Below are positions 46,725 through 61,700 of a DNA stretch of 64,000 bases, piece after piece (position 1 is the stretch's first letter; every line of letters begins with the position of its first letter). Source of the DNA: Ophiura sarsii (lineage: Eukaryota > Echinodermata > Ophiuroidea > Amphilepidida > Ophiuridae). Made by a program: the position numbers and the translations under genes. The notes under the pieces are model-generated. The model worked only from the letters and a program-made list of their open reading frames with translations. It was not told where the DNA came from and did no database searches. The stretch lies in NCBI GenBank assembly GCA_035610835.1, contig CM069443.1, positions 89,030,690 through 89,094,689 of the forward strand. The letters are read 5' to 3'.

Positions 46725-49700
46725 CTGTAAAAGAAAAGCAAACAGCTGGGTTTTACTGATTGAAAGAAATATACACACAAATGTAGATCTTAATTTAAGG
46801 TAAGGGGAGCCTTTTAAGTCAACTCTATTTTTACCCACAAGGCAAGGACATCTTAAAAGATTTCCAACACTACACACACACAATAGTTGGACACTTGGTT
46901 TGGTATCAAATCATCCCAGACCTTATTAATAGTCTTGTCACAAGATTTTAATCTTCCACAGATATTGACCCATTCAGATCCAGGAATATGTGATTTTGCC
47001 CTTTAATAAGTAGGTCTATGTCGATAGTAGATTCATAAACTCTGGCTCATTGGTATCAATTTTGGACCTCGTCCATTGGGCATTAGAGGAACCCATTTCG
47101 ACCAATGATGAAACAGCGGTACTTTTATAGATGTTATTATCATGATTATTTGCGCTCCATAATCAAATGCTATTCATGATAGTGTGGCTTTATGAATAGG
47201 ACTGATCATGTAGCTTTACAATCACGACAACCAAAAACTTAATCCAGCAGCTTCAAATGTGTTATCCCTTTGGAAGTGGTTACCACAATAAAAACAAATC
47301 GACCATCATCGACCGTATACAGGTTTCCAAAGAAAATGATTATGTATGGCATTTTACCTATTCATAATTTAGTGGATACTTTTTATTATTTTCCGTTTTT
47401 ATTATGCACGTGGAATAAAGGAAACATTCAAATGAAAATAACAGTTCTATGTATTTGTTTGCGAGAAAAACCCCGAAAATAATTCAATATTCATATACCT
47501 ACTAGGTACAAAACCATTTGTCGTAATTAAATGGAAAAACAGTTATATCAACCAAGATACGGATTATAAACGTTACTTTAAGTATTTCTGGCTATGAGAC
47601 CACCTGAATACCTTTATCAATTTATCTGAATAACAATACATTTCTTTATCGAAAAATACGCGGGCAATTGACAACAACTGTTTGCAGGCAAAGTTATGCC
47701 GATAATCCAGACGCAAGTTCCCTGTCACTAGGTACATAGTGGTGACTACATCGCAGTAGTACATGCACACGAAGACACGGTATTAACCTTGCATATTACG
47801 ATTAAATTTGAGTGCCTACCCCCTCTTTTGCTTCTGTTACCTCTGACTGAAATGGTCAATCGGCCAATGTCTGCGAATCGACTATAGTAGGCCTATGTCT
47901 AGGCTCAACCTCGCCATACATACAAGAAAGGGTCATAGTACAACGAATGCAGCAACTAAGCATGCTGGTCTACTAAGCATGCAGGCCTATGTGTTTGATT
48001 ATCAACAACACTGATCATAATTTGTTTCACAGCCTTATTTCCTGACTGTATTCAACTGATTGAGCCCATTTTTAACCTTCTCACTTCAATGACCCCTTTT
48101 TATGACCCCTTTTTTGTGTATAAAAGTTCTCACAGAATGACCCCTAGTGTTGAGTACTCACTGTCCAGTCATTTCTAAAGATAAGTTGAGTATGCCCCCT
48201 CCCCCATTGTGAGTGGTCCTGTGGAATGCATTATCCTCCCACTCAAGTGCCCTCCCCATACCTGATTTAGAATTCCTTATATATACATACCAATTCAGTA
48301 CTAAGCTCTCTCTTTAACAATTGTCTGCTTCGCAGTGGCAATGAAGCTTCCTTCAGGCAGCGCAGACCTTGCGTCATGATAAGTAAAACACCGTTCTCCA
48401 TGATTAAGAATAAAACAGACCTGTTGGTAACAAATATTGTGATGCATGAGTACGAGAGAAATTGATTTTAAAGGGGTTTTATTGAAGTTTTTTCTTCTCC
48501 ACTTGGTCACACACAACAGATCCCACCCCAACAAAAACAAATGGAAAAAATCAGACAAAACTATATATATATTTTGTTGTTGACAGAATTAGTTTCAATT
48601 AGTGTTATAAACTAGTGTAAAAACTAATCCAATCAATGCCTTACCTGTTGATAGGGTTTTCTAATGGTGGTGCCGCTTGTTTCTGTTCTTTACTACCAAG
48701 TCTACTGATTGATGCTTTAGTTGGGGATTTGCTAGGCGAGGTACTATTGCGATTGCCTTCCAACTGTAAAAGACAAAACCACAAAGTCAATCAAACCACT
48801 TAGAGGTACAGTATGATCCGAACACTTAAGCTTTTTTTATACACCAACATATTTTGAAATCAGATGAAACCCATCTTTTTTTCATTATTCCTGTAAAATC
48901 TTAGGTGTAAGATATGTTCCATTTAGGCCAAAATATAGTGAATTACTGCCAAAAAGGTGGTTAACCACCCGGCCAGTTTTTGCACTATTCAATGGGCAAA
49001 ATTCATGTCACCTTGTGCTTCTAAAATAAGAACCATTGGAGTTATGCAACTAAAACTATGGAATATGACTATTTTAAGGATGACTCTTCAAGCAGAATAG
49101 AAAACATCAAGTTGAAAATCTGAACACATAGGCCTACTTTTAATCGTTAATGACACTTTTTTGTTGTTGAACTATACGCTGAGATCAAATAATTTATCAG
49201 CCTAAAATGTAGATATTATGTTAGAGTTATGTCTTGTTTATCTCATATTCAATTTTGAGCAACATCTGCCAATAATTGGACAAAGAAAAATGATTTTATG
49301 ACACAAATGCAAAATCCAATTTGCAATGTTCTGCATAATCATGCAAAATTGTTTATCTTGAACATGTGATTTAGGGAATGAACCACATGCACAATGCACT
49401 CTGAAATAAGAACAGCATTTTGAGTTACAAAGACACTTAGAGAAAATACACAATTCTCACCTTCTCTGAGCAATTGTTATCATTGAAATGATTATAACAT
49501 AGAGTCTTATTCTTTTATTTTATATTTAATACACTTCCTCATGAACACATCCTATTATCAAGTGGCAGGTTGTATAATGATTCAAATTAGATTTTGAAGT
49601 CAACTGTGTGCAATTAATTTCCATACGAGACTATTATTAGTGATGCACTTCCTTAGTTCTTGTAGATTAGCCGGTGGTCTCTGGAACACTTTGAAACATA

Positions 49701-52700
49701 AACTGAATGAGCTGGTGAGTCTTGGGAGCGAGTTGGCCACTTTGTAACATGTCCAGGCTTTCAAGCAGGCCCAAGTGAACAAGTAGGAGAAAAGTAGGAC
49801 CAAAATTGTTTAAAAAGTAGGAGAAAAGTAGGATATGGGAGCTAAAACTAGGAGACAAGTAGGACATAGTGCAGGCTTAGGAGTAGTTTTCGTCAACACA
49901 TATCCATAGTATCCGTATCCATAGTTTATTTATAAAAAAGAGATGAGTTGGAACCTTCTTTCAATCTCAAAAGAAAGATCAATGTTATGTTATTTTATGT
50001 TCACTTTAGGCTCTCAATGGTGGCTCTGAAAAGAGCCTATGGATTTTGAAGATGTATTGTTATATTATAAAAAGAGATGGTTAAGGTATAATGTTCATTA
50101 TTTATGGTGGAGGGAAGGGGCAGGAGCTGAGAATATGTTGAGGCTTGTATATCAAAACTCCCTTCCCCTACAGCTGTAATTAAAAAAATACCCCCTGCTA
50201 ACCATGCAGTTGCCTTTTACATAGACCCCTCCCCACTAACTCCTTGTGCCACTTACTTGTTATACTGAGGGCTGTCCCAACAATTGGAAAATTTGGTCTG
50301 GGTGAAAGGAATGAAAGAGGAGACAGGCTTGCTGATTTTTGCTGTGCTAACAACCTGGCTGTAATGAATACATGCTTCAAACACCGGAAGAGAAATTTAT
50401 TATTATACACCTGGAAATCACCTGGTGATTGCTACAGAAACCAGATTGACTACATCCTTATAAACAAAAGATGGAAGTCAAGTATAACAGATGTACTATC
50501 CTACCCTGGTGCTGATTGTGACACAGATCACTTACTACTGGCAGGAAAGATGAGAGCAAAACCAGTCTGTAACAAACACAAGAGAAAACAAGGCAAACTG
50601 GATGTGAAAATGCTTAACGACCCAACTACGAAAGCCAAGTTTGAATCTGAGACAGAAAAGCGATTTGAAGCAGAAGCTCTCCTTCAAGACCCATCTAACA
50701 TATCTCCAGAATCACTATGGATGACTTACAAAACCATCTTATCTGAAACAGCTGAGGAGACACTTGGAAGAGTCAAAAGATCCCCAAAGAAACCATGGAT
50801 CAGCAAAGAAGTGTTGAAACTAGCCGAAGAAAAAAGTCAACTACGCAAGCAAATCTCACCAGCCAAAGTAGAGCGATATAAAGAAGTGTGTGCTGAAATT
50901 CAAAGACAAATCAGAAGGGATAAGGCAGTATGGCTTGAAGAGCAATGTCTACAAATAAAGGACTTTGATGCAACTGGAAAATCCAAAGCAATGTTCAATC
51001 AGATCAGATCACTCCGAAATAAATCCACTCCATCAAACCAAGCATGTGTAAAAAACATAGATGGAGCAGTGATAAGTTAACCATCAAATATCATGAACAG
51101 ATGGAGAGAGTACGGTGCCTCACTCTTTGAAAGTCCAGATGGAGAAACACCACTGACAAAAATGAACAGAGCATTTGACGATGACATGGAACCTCCACCG
51201 CTAATGGAAGAAGTGATGTATGCTGTCAAGAAACTCAAGGATGGGAAATCACCAGGCCTTGATGGGATTCCTGCTGAGCTCATAAAATCAACAGGCCAGC
51301 ACGGAATTAAAGCACTACATCAGTTATGTACATGCATCTGGATCAAATGCGACTGGCCAAATGACTGGAAAGTGTAAGAATTTGTCATGCTGTTCAAATC
51401 AGGCGACCGCAAACAGTGCTCCAACTACAGGACAATTGCCCTCATCAGCCATACAAGTAAGGTGCTACTGATGATCATTATCTTACGCCTGAAAGCCAAA
51501 CTAGATCAAGAACTTCCAGAAGAGCAAGCCGCCTACAGGAAAGGCAGGGGTACTGTCGATATGCTGGTTTGTCTGCAGATCTTGATGGAGAAAATCATTG
51601 CAATAGGTCAGAAAGCTTTCATCATGTTCATAGATTATTCTAAAGCATTTGACTCTGTGAGCCACATCAAGCTTTTCTCTGCAATGATAGAGATGGGATT
51701 TCCAGCACATCTTGTAGCACTGCTTCAATCCCTCTATGTGAATCAGAAGGCAAAGATCAGATGGAATGGTGAAAACACAGATGAATTCAACCTAGGTAAA
51801 GGTGTGAGGCAGGGATGCATTGCTTCACCACACATGTTCGTCTCCTACACAGAAAAAGTCATGAGAGACACTGATGTAAACCAGTATGGGATAAAAGTAG
51901 GCGGTACACCAATTTCAAATCTCAGATATGCCGATGACACTGCCCTTTTTGAAACCTCTGAAGAAGACATCGAGAGGCTAACATCAGCCGTAAATGATGC
52001 AGGCAGGAAGCTAAATCTCAAGCTCAATGTCAAAAAGACAAAACTTCTAACAACTGGAGAAGAACAGCCTGTGCATAATATCTCAATCGATGGTGAGGAT
52101 GTTGAACAAGTCAGTCGCTTCAAATACCTAGGCTCTGTGAAAACCACATCTGCCAGTTGCACAGCTGATATAAGAGCTAGAATCGGAATGGCCAAGGGAA
52201 GGATGATAGAACTCCAGGACCTATGGAATGACCGCAACTTCACAACAAACCTGGATTTTAGAGCACAAAATAGTAGGAGAAAGTAGGAGATTCAGGCAAA
52301 AAAGTAGGATAAGTAGGAGCAAGGGTCAAAAAGTAGGAGAAAGAAGGAAAAGTAGGAGCGCTTGTAAGCCTGCATGTCCCAAGATCATCAACTCGCAAAA
52401 CCTAAATGTATTACAGAATGATGTCAGTTGGATTTTAAGGTTTGTGCCATCAAATTATCAATGTTTTATGGAGTTCAAAGGTGAGCTTGGTACAGGTTTT
52501 TAAATTCGGTTGACTTTTGATACACTAATCAGTAAAATATTTATCTAAAAAAAAGAAGAAAAAAAGAAGCTGGTCCGATATTTACATATGTTCTTTAAAG
52601 AAAGGAATCCCCTTTTATATTTGTTTGAAAAATAAACTCAGGACCTCTCAACTTAGTAATAATTGGTAAAGTGGCTCAACTCTCCCTACAGTATGGGAGA

Positions 52701-55700
52701 GATGAGCAACCATTTCAGGAGAGTTGAGCCAGCATGATAAGTCAATGGCTGGTGAAGAAAGAAGAAAAAATCATATTTTTTCAACTTTTGATTTATTTAT
52801 CCTTAACCCTAACACTACCGATTTCATGTGGTACGGGTCTGTTAGGGTTAAGTAAATATGGTGCTCAATTGTTATTATCATGGCACAAAATAACATTTTC
52901 TCTCATTTATTATACATTTTTCACCTTTAGTCCAAAAATCAAAATGTTACTTCATGTTTTCCCTATGCTCAACTTTCCCCATGACCAATGGCTCAACTCT
53001 CCTCATGGTGACCATTTTGTAAATAACCCAATCCTGTCCGGTGTAGAACTTTTGGTAGTTTACAAAAGTTCTCTAAAATAATGGTAATATATAGTCCCTT
53101 CAATAAACAAATTACCACCATTATAGTCAGGTCTTGCTATGGGGAAAAAAGACAAAACATTTATTTTTCTATTTTTCACTCAAAAGTGAAAAAAAAAAGA
53201 TTTGTATTAGGTATCTTTGATACTGAGCACAAATGACAGTAGAGTTTAACACTAAGAATGTCTTATTGATGCTATATAAAAATATATGCCAATATAAATT
53301 TTAGTAAGTTACTACTTTTCGAGTTATAGGGGGTGGCTCAACTCTCCCGCATCTCCCCTACTGTTTAAAAATGTCAATATCCTATTTTGTTATCCATCAT
53401 GTCATTATCTTACCTTATTGAGAAATTCTATGCACATGTTGACTGCTGACAGAAACGTCCCAAAGGTAGGTGGAGTGTCCTGTCCTAGTGCGGGAGCACT
53501 AAACCCAAGCTCAAACAACATCGGATAATCTGATACTGTCATACTCTGTTAAAGAAAACAATACCACAAATATTGATTAACAGTCAGTTATTCAACAACT
53601 CCCCCATACCTTAAGTACAGTTTAGCAAAGCGTTGTTAATTTGAGATAAACCACGCTGCTATGGAAACCAGTACGCCAATCGTACTGCGCCACACGGACA
53701 ATGTTTTAACACGCTACGCCATCGCAGCCGCAGTGTGTTGTTTTGGAATGATCGCTGTTTATATCGACTTTTGAAACTAAAAGAAACTTGATTGTTATTT
53801 TAATAATATGGTCATTTTAGTGTTAAGGTTTTAGAAAATAGTTTGAATGAAATAGTTTAAAATGAAGTACAAATGAGTTATGTTCTTATTTGCATTGTCT
53901 ATTTATGAAATGTCGTTCAAATCCTTAGTCATTGTTGAAATGGATTAAATTATGTTTCAGTGTAAATGTGCTTCACCAATTTACAACTTGTGTTCTGTGT
54001 GTCTGCGTGTTTATTTCACTCTGGCATATTCATCTTCTGTTCTCTTCTATTTAATGGTTTTATTATTACCTGGTTAAGAAGTAGTTCCAAAAGATCAGGG
54101 CTGAAGTGCCTCAGAGCTGCCAAACTCTGGTTCAGAATAACAAGCAACCTGCAAATTGATGAAATATAAATTGATTTGTTAAAATGTTTATGTATTTCCC
54201 TTTTCTCTAAAATACTCTTCAAATTTTTTTATTTTAAAAACTAACCATAGGAACATCCTTAAAACAATCCAATACAGTGTACTTATTTCTGTGACATTTT
54301 TAATAATTTGTTCATATATCATCAAGGAATGGAAACATTATAAAATATTGCCAATAGTGTGACCCTACTGCAAATAATGTCAACCAACATACTACCATTT
54401 GTTTACTTACTTTGCCTGTGTTGTTAACACTTTGGGATCAGTATATTCAGAATCTGCTTCTAGTTGCTCATACGACACGTGTCTCTGTAATCCTGTGTGG
54501 GTGGAGCGCATCACATGACTCAACTGTTGAGGTACTATGTCAACTCTCTGAGCACTCATCTAAAATAACAGTAAAATTGTACAATTACAATCAACTCATA
54601 ATAGAGATGATATATATTTTCCCACAGGCGATAATGTACTTGAGGAAAGGAGTGTGGTATACTTGAAGTTTGTGAGACTCTGTGCAGAGACATGAGAGCG
54701 TATTCTAGTGATTTGTACAGAATGTATGCATTAGTGCCGAGATCATGAATCACTTATTGTGTTGGTAAAAGGCATGCAATAATGGGATGTGTTCTGGCAC
54801 CACTGCACAGAGTTACTGATGTGTTGGTACTAGGCATGCAATAATGGGATGTGCTCTGGCATCACTGCACAGAGTTACTGATGTGTTGGTACTAGGCATG
54901 CAATAATGGGATGTGCTCTGGAATCACTGCACAGAGTTACTGATGTGTTGGTACAAGGCATGCAATAATGGGGTGTGCTCTGGCATCACTGCACAGAGTT
55001 ACTGATGTGTTGGTACTAGGCATGCAATAATGGGATGTGCTCTGGAATCACTGCACAGAGTTACTGATGTGTTGGTACTAGGCATGTAATAATGGGATGT
55101 GCTCTGGCATCACTGCACAGAGTTACTGATGTGTTGGTACTAGGCATGCAATAATGGGATGTGCTCTGGAATCACTGCACAGAGTTACTGATGTGTTGGT
55201 ACTAGGCATGCAATAATGGGATGTGCTCTGGAATCACTGCACAGAGTTACTGATGTGTTGGTACTAGGCATGCAATAATGGGATGTGCTCTGGCATCACT
55301 GCACAGAGTTACTGATGTGTTGGTACTAGGCATGCAATAATGGGATGTGCTATGGAATCACTGCACAGAGTTACTGATGTGTTGGTACTAGGCATGCAAT
55401 AATGGGATGTGCTCTGGAATCACTGCACAGAGTTACTGATGTGTTGGTACTAGGCATGCAATAATGGGATGTGCTCTGGAATTACTGCACAGAGTTACTG
55501 ATGTGTTGGTACAAGGCATGCAATAATGGGATGTGCTCTGGCATCACTGCACAGAGTTACTGATGTGTTGGTACTAGGCATGCAATAATGGGATGTGCTC
55601 TGGAATCACTGCACAGAGTTACTGATGTGTTGGTACTAGGCATGCAATAATGGGATGTGCTCTGGAATCACTGCACAGAGTTACTGATGTGTTGGTACAA

Positions 55701-58700
55701 GGCATGCAATAATACGATGTGCTCTGGCATCACTGCACAGAGTTACTGATGTGTTGGTACTAGGCATGTAATAATGGGATGTGCTCTGGAATCACTGCAC
55801 AGAGTTACTGATGTGTTGGTACAAGGCATGCAATAATGGGATGTGCTCTGGCATCACTGCACAGAGTTACTGATGTGTTGGTACAAGGCATGCAATAATG
55901 GGATGTGCTCTGGCATCACTGCACAGAGTTACTGATGTGTTGGTACTAGGCATGCAATAATGGGATGTGCTCTGGAATCACTGCACAGAGTTACTGATGT
56001 GTTGGTACTAGGCATGCAATAATGGGATGTGCTCTGGAATCACTGCACAGAGTTACTGATGTGTTGGTACTAGGCATGCAATAATGGGATGTGCTCTGGA
56101 ATTACTGCACAGAGTTACTGATGTGTTGGTACAAGGCATGCAATAATGGGATGTGCTCTGGAATCACTGCACAGAGTTACTGATGTGTTGGTACTAGGCA
56201 TGCAATAATGGGATGTGCTCTGGCATCACTGCACAGAGTTACTGATGTGTTGGTACTAGGCATGTAATTATGGGTATTCACAGTAAATATACTACAAACC
56301 ATGTGCTGATTTGCTAATATTTCCACCCTTACTAAACAATGTTATCAGCCTTTCATTGTAATGGAATGTGAATCAGTAGGCAATGGAGGAAGAATACACT
56401 GGTCATATAATAATAATGAGGCATGCCTCTCAAAAAATCATCTTCCTCAACAGTAGCAAAGACTGTGCTTACATATATATTGGTATAAGAGATATAATCA
56501 TATCTACTGAAGTCAATGCAACTAAGGGCAAATATGATCACTACACATCTCTATCTCTACAGGGAGTCTCAACACAAATTGCAATGCTCCATTTAGGTGA
56601 TCATAACTTCCTACATAAAAGTTAGAATAGAACAATTCAAACAACATAATAAAGGCAAATTAGTTGGCTATAATTTGAAGAAAACCGCATTTTATTCGGT
56701 TCAGAAATTACAACTAATTTGTCTTTGTTTTGTCATTTCATTACGATGACTTAATGGAGCATTTGTAAGGGGAGACACCCTGTTCTTACCTCTAGTAATC
56801 GTTGTAATAACCTACAATCTTGTTCAAAACCTGTTGGGACACTATACACTTGCGCATGAAATATCTTCCAAAATGAGTAAAAAGCTGTCAGTTGAAAGTA
56901 TGATAGTCAAAACTAGTTTATGTAAAGCTGCCATCCCCCACCCCCGCCCCCCAATCAATGTTGGGGCTGATATATATATATAACACAGCCCGTTGCTGGA
57001 CGATGCTTTTATATGGACCAACATTGAATTTAGGGGGAGGGACCACCGTTCCACAGGACATGCAGGAAGTGTCCCAAAAGTTTTGCACATGATTGTATTA
57101 AGGGAGTGAGAAAGTGAGCTATAAATAATACAAAAATCGCTATATCTCGAAAACGGTAGCTTTGATTTCAACAATTCTTTTTAAGAAATGAAGAATATTG
57201 CTTCTGTAACATTCCGAGTTGAATTTCATAGTCTAATTACGTATACATATTTAATAAAATACATAAATAACCTTTATTTTGATGAAGTGTCATAATTTCA
57301 AAGTATCTAATTTACAGCGGTGGGTGTTTTAAACGATTGCATCACCTGTTTTCCGTTTTTAGACACAACTTTTGATTCAATAAAGGGTTTCTTGATCAGA
57401 TTTGGAGGATATATAGGTCATGTTATCGGTCACGTGACCAACTACTTAAAAATGTTATGCTCCAACTTACTTATAGGGATAGTTCACTTTTAATTACGGG
57501 GGTATATTTTGCACACTAGATGCCCAAGAAGTAATGGATATTGCCAGTTATTTAGATTCAAATGGTTTCTTGATAACATATAATACCATCCAAACATGCT
57601 AGAAAATACTCTCGTCGCTTACGCGACTCCTGCGTCATGGAAAATGGATTACATAACAAGGAAGGGTGGGCGCTCTAATCGATTACGCAACTCGTATGCA
57701 TCTCAATTGGGGAACATTGTGGTTGCTTTGGCGAGTACCAACAAGTTAAATCAATCGGCGCACACACTATCGTATTAAGTATTTAACTATTTGAATTAAT
57801 TCTTTTACTTAATGAATACAAAAAATGTAAAAACAAAATACATAATTTGTATTAAACGCACTTATATAGAGTTCTCTGGCATTTTTAAAAGTGTACGGGG
57901 ATATGGATTTAAGTTTTAAAGTATTCAAAACATAGGCCGATGTCAGACTCGAACCTATATACAACATTTTGTTTACTACATGTACAATGTTGTGTGTAAG
58001 ACAACAGCGCGCTAGACCGGTAGGCCATGGAGGGAACACACCACTTAACAACGTTTTAAAGAATATCAGGACTATTATGGACACAATCGATATCGGTTAG
58101 CCGTTGTTGTTAATGCAATGTATTATAGTTCATTTTGACAACGTATTTTGATGGGCGATAACAGTAATCCATAGATAATTTTCAATCAGAAGTCAAAACA
58201 ATTATGGGAAAGTCGATTTCCAACAGTATGCCATTATTTTAATATAAAGGTCTTTGACATATTTTCCTTTTTATAACTCATGGCTTACTGTCGATCCAAT
58301 CGATTCTACATGTAGCATGCTGGCATACTGTGAATAGCCTATATCGATTGTGTCCATAATTATAGTCCTGATATTCTTTAAAACGTTGCAAAGTGGTGTG
58401 TTCCCTCCATGGCCGACCGGTCTAGCGCGCTGTTGTCTTACACACAATATTGTACATGTAGTTAAACCAAATGTTGTATATAGGTTCGAGTCTGACATCG
58501 GTCTATGTTTTGAATATTTACATGACGCAAGAATATAAACAATATTGGTGCTTATTGCTAACATGTCACTCAAAGAGATCTACGTGTTTCTTTTTAAATA
58601 AAATCATGTCATGATAAAATGACATTATTTGTTTTACCTATATCTTATAAAGAAGTCTTGATTAAAAGTACCATTTAGGTGCATAATTCAGACAATGCCC

Positions 58701-61700
58701 CTTTAAATTGAAGATATTACTAACCCATTCTTTTTTTTAAACAAACGATACTAATCGTACATTATCGCTCTCTAATATTGCCAAATATGAGATTAATTGG
58801 AACATTTTTAATGCAGTTACAAGGACTTATATGAATTTAGTACATTATTTTTGTCAATGCTTTAATACAATCTTGTTCAAAACCTGTTGGGACACTATAC
58901 ACTTGCGCATGAAATATCTTCCAAAATGAGTAAAAAGCTGTCAGTTGAAAGTATGATAGTCAAAACTAGTTTATGTAAAGCTGCCATCCCCCACCCCCGC
59001 CCCCCAATCAATGTTGGGGTTGATATATATATATAACACAGCCCGTTGCTGGACGATGCTTTTATATGGACCAACATTGAATTTAGGGGGAGGGACCACC
59101 GTTCCACAGGACATGCAGGAAGTGTCCCAAAAGTTTTGCACATGATTGTAGGTCTCATCACCAATGAAACACAGGTATGAGTACTTACCTCTAGTAATCG
59201 TTGTAATAACCGAGGTCTCATCACTAATGCAACACAGGTATGAGTACTAACCTCTAGTAATCGTTGTAATAACCGAGGTCTCATCACCAATGCAACACAG
59301 GTATGAGTACTTACTTCTAGTAATTGTTGTAATAACCTAGGTCTCATCACCAATGCAACACAGGTATGAGTACTTACCTCTAGTAATCGTTGTAATAACC
59401 GAGGTCTCATTACTAATGCAACACAGGTATGAGTACTTACCTCTAGTAATCGTTCTAATAAACTAGGTCTCATCACTAATGCAACACAGGTATGAGTACT
59501 AACCTCTAGTAATCGTTGTAATAACCGAGGTCTCATCACCAATGAAACACAGGTATGAGTACTTACCTCTAGTAATCGTTGTAATAACCGAGGTCTCATC
59601 ACTAATGCAACACAGGTATGAGTACTAACCTCTAGTAATCGTTGTAATAACCGAGGTCTCATCACCAATGCAACACAGGTATGAGTACTTACCTCTAGTA
59701 ATCGTTGTAATAACCGAGGTCTCATCACTAATGCAACACAGGTATGAGTACTAACCTCTAGTAATCGTTGTAATAACCTAGGTCTCATCACCAATGCAAC
59801 ACAGGTATGAGTACTTACTTCTAGTAATCGTTGTAATAACCTAGGTCTCATCACTAATGCAACACAGGTATGAGTACTTACTTCTAGTAATCGTTGTAAT
59901 AACCTAGGTCTCATCACTAATGCAACACAGGTATGAGTACTTACTTCTAGTAATCGTTGTAATAACCGAGGTCTCATCACCAATGCAACACAGGTATGAG
60001 TACTAACCTCTAGTAATCGTTGTAATAACCGAGGTCTCATCACCAATGCAACACAGGTATGAGTACTTACCTCTAGTAATCGTTGTAATAACCTAGGTCT
60101 CATCACCAATGCAACACAGGTATGCGTACTTACCTCTAGTAATCGTTGTAATAACCGAGGTCTCATCACCAATGCAACACAGGTATGAGTACTAACCTCT
60201 AGTAATCGTTGTAATAACCGAGGTCTCATCACCAATGCAACACAGGTATGAGTACTTACCTCTAGTAATCGTTGTAATAACCTAGGTCTCATCACCAATG
60301 CAACACAGGTATGCGTACTTACCTCTAGTAATCGTTGTAATAACCTAGGTCTCATCACCAATGCAACACAGGTATGCGTACTTACCTCTAGTAATCGTTG
60401 TAATAACCTAGGTCTCATCACTAATGCAACACAGGTATGAGTACTTACTTCTAGTAATCGTTGTAATAACCGAGGTCTCATCACCAATGCAACACAGGTA
60501 TGAGTACTTACCTCTAGTAATCGTTGTAATAACCTAGGTCTCATCACTAATGCAACACAGGTATGAGTACTTACTTCTAGTAATCGTTGTAATAACCGAG
60601 GTCTCATCACCAATGCAACACAGGTATGAGTACTAACCTCTAGTAATCGTTGTAATAACCGAGTTCTCATCACCAATGCAACACAGGTATGCGTACTTAC
60701 CTCTAGTAATCGTTGTAATAACCTAGGTCTCATCACCAATGCAACACAGGTATGAGTACTTACCTCTAGTAATCGTTGTAATAACCTAGGTCTCATCACT
60801 AATGCAACACAGGTATGAGTACTTACTTCTAGTAATCGTTGTAATAACCGAGGTCTCATCACCAATGCAACACAGGTATGAGTACTAACCTCTAGTAATC
60901 GTTGTAATAACCTAGGTCTCATCACCAATGCAACACAGGTATGAGTACTTACCTCTAGTAATCGTTGTAATAACCGAGGTCTCATCACTAATGCAACACA
61001 GGTATGAGTACTAACCTCTAGTAATCGTTGTAATAACCTAGGTCTCATCACCAATGCAACACAGGTATGAGTACTTACTTCTAGTAATCGTTGTAATAAC
61101 CGAGGTCTCATCACTAATGCAACACAGGTATGAGTACTAACCTCTAGTAATCGTTGTAATAACCTAGGTCTCATCACCAATGCAACACAGGTATGAGTAC
61201 TTACTTCTAGTAATCGTTGTAATAACCTAGGTCTCATCACCAATGCAACACAGGTATGAGTACTTACTTCTAGTAATCGTTGTAATAACCGAGGTCTCAT
61301 CACCAATGCAACACAGGTATGAGTACTTACTTCTAGTAATCGTTGTAATAACCGAGGTCTCATCACCAATGCAACACAGGTATGAGTACTTACCTCTAGT
61401 AATCGTTGTAATAACCGAGGTCTCATCACCAATGCAACACAGGTATGAGTACTTACCTCTAGTAATCGTTGTAATAACCTAGGTCTCATCACCAATGCAA
61501 CACAGGTATGAGTACTTACTTCTAGTAATCGTTGTAATAACCTAGGTCTCATCACTAATGCAACACAGGTATGAGTACTTACTTCTAGTAATCGTTGTAA
61601 TAACCTAGGTCTCATCACTAATGCAACACAGGTATGAGTACTTACCTCTAGTAATCGTTGTAATAACCTAGGTCTCATCACCAATGCAACACAGGTATGA

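Noticed and set aside
54762..56268. Regularly spaced repeats resembling a CRISPR array
   Set aside because: Units are contiguous with no variable spacers, and the context is a eukaryotic intron.
56383..56625. Small plus-strand frame in a NUP188 intron
   Set aside because: No homology or signals; likely chance.
58409..58500. tRNA gene
   Set aside because: A and B boxes are present but no anticodon arm or acceptor stem can be formed; it is tRNA-derived repeat DNA.
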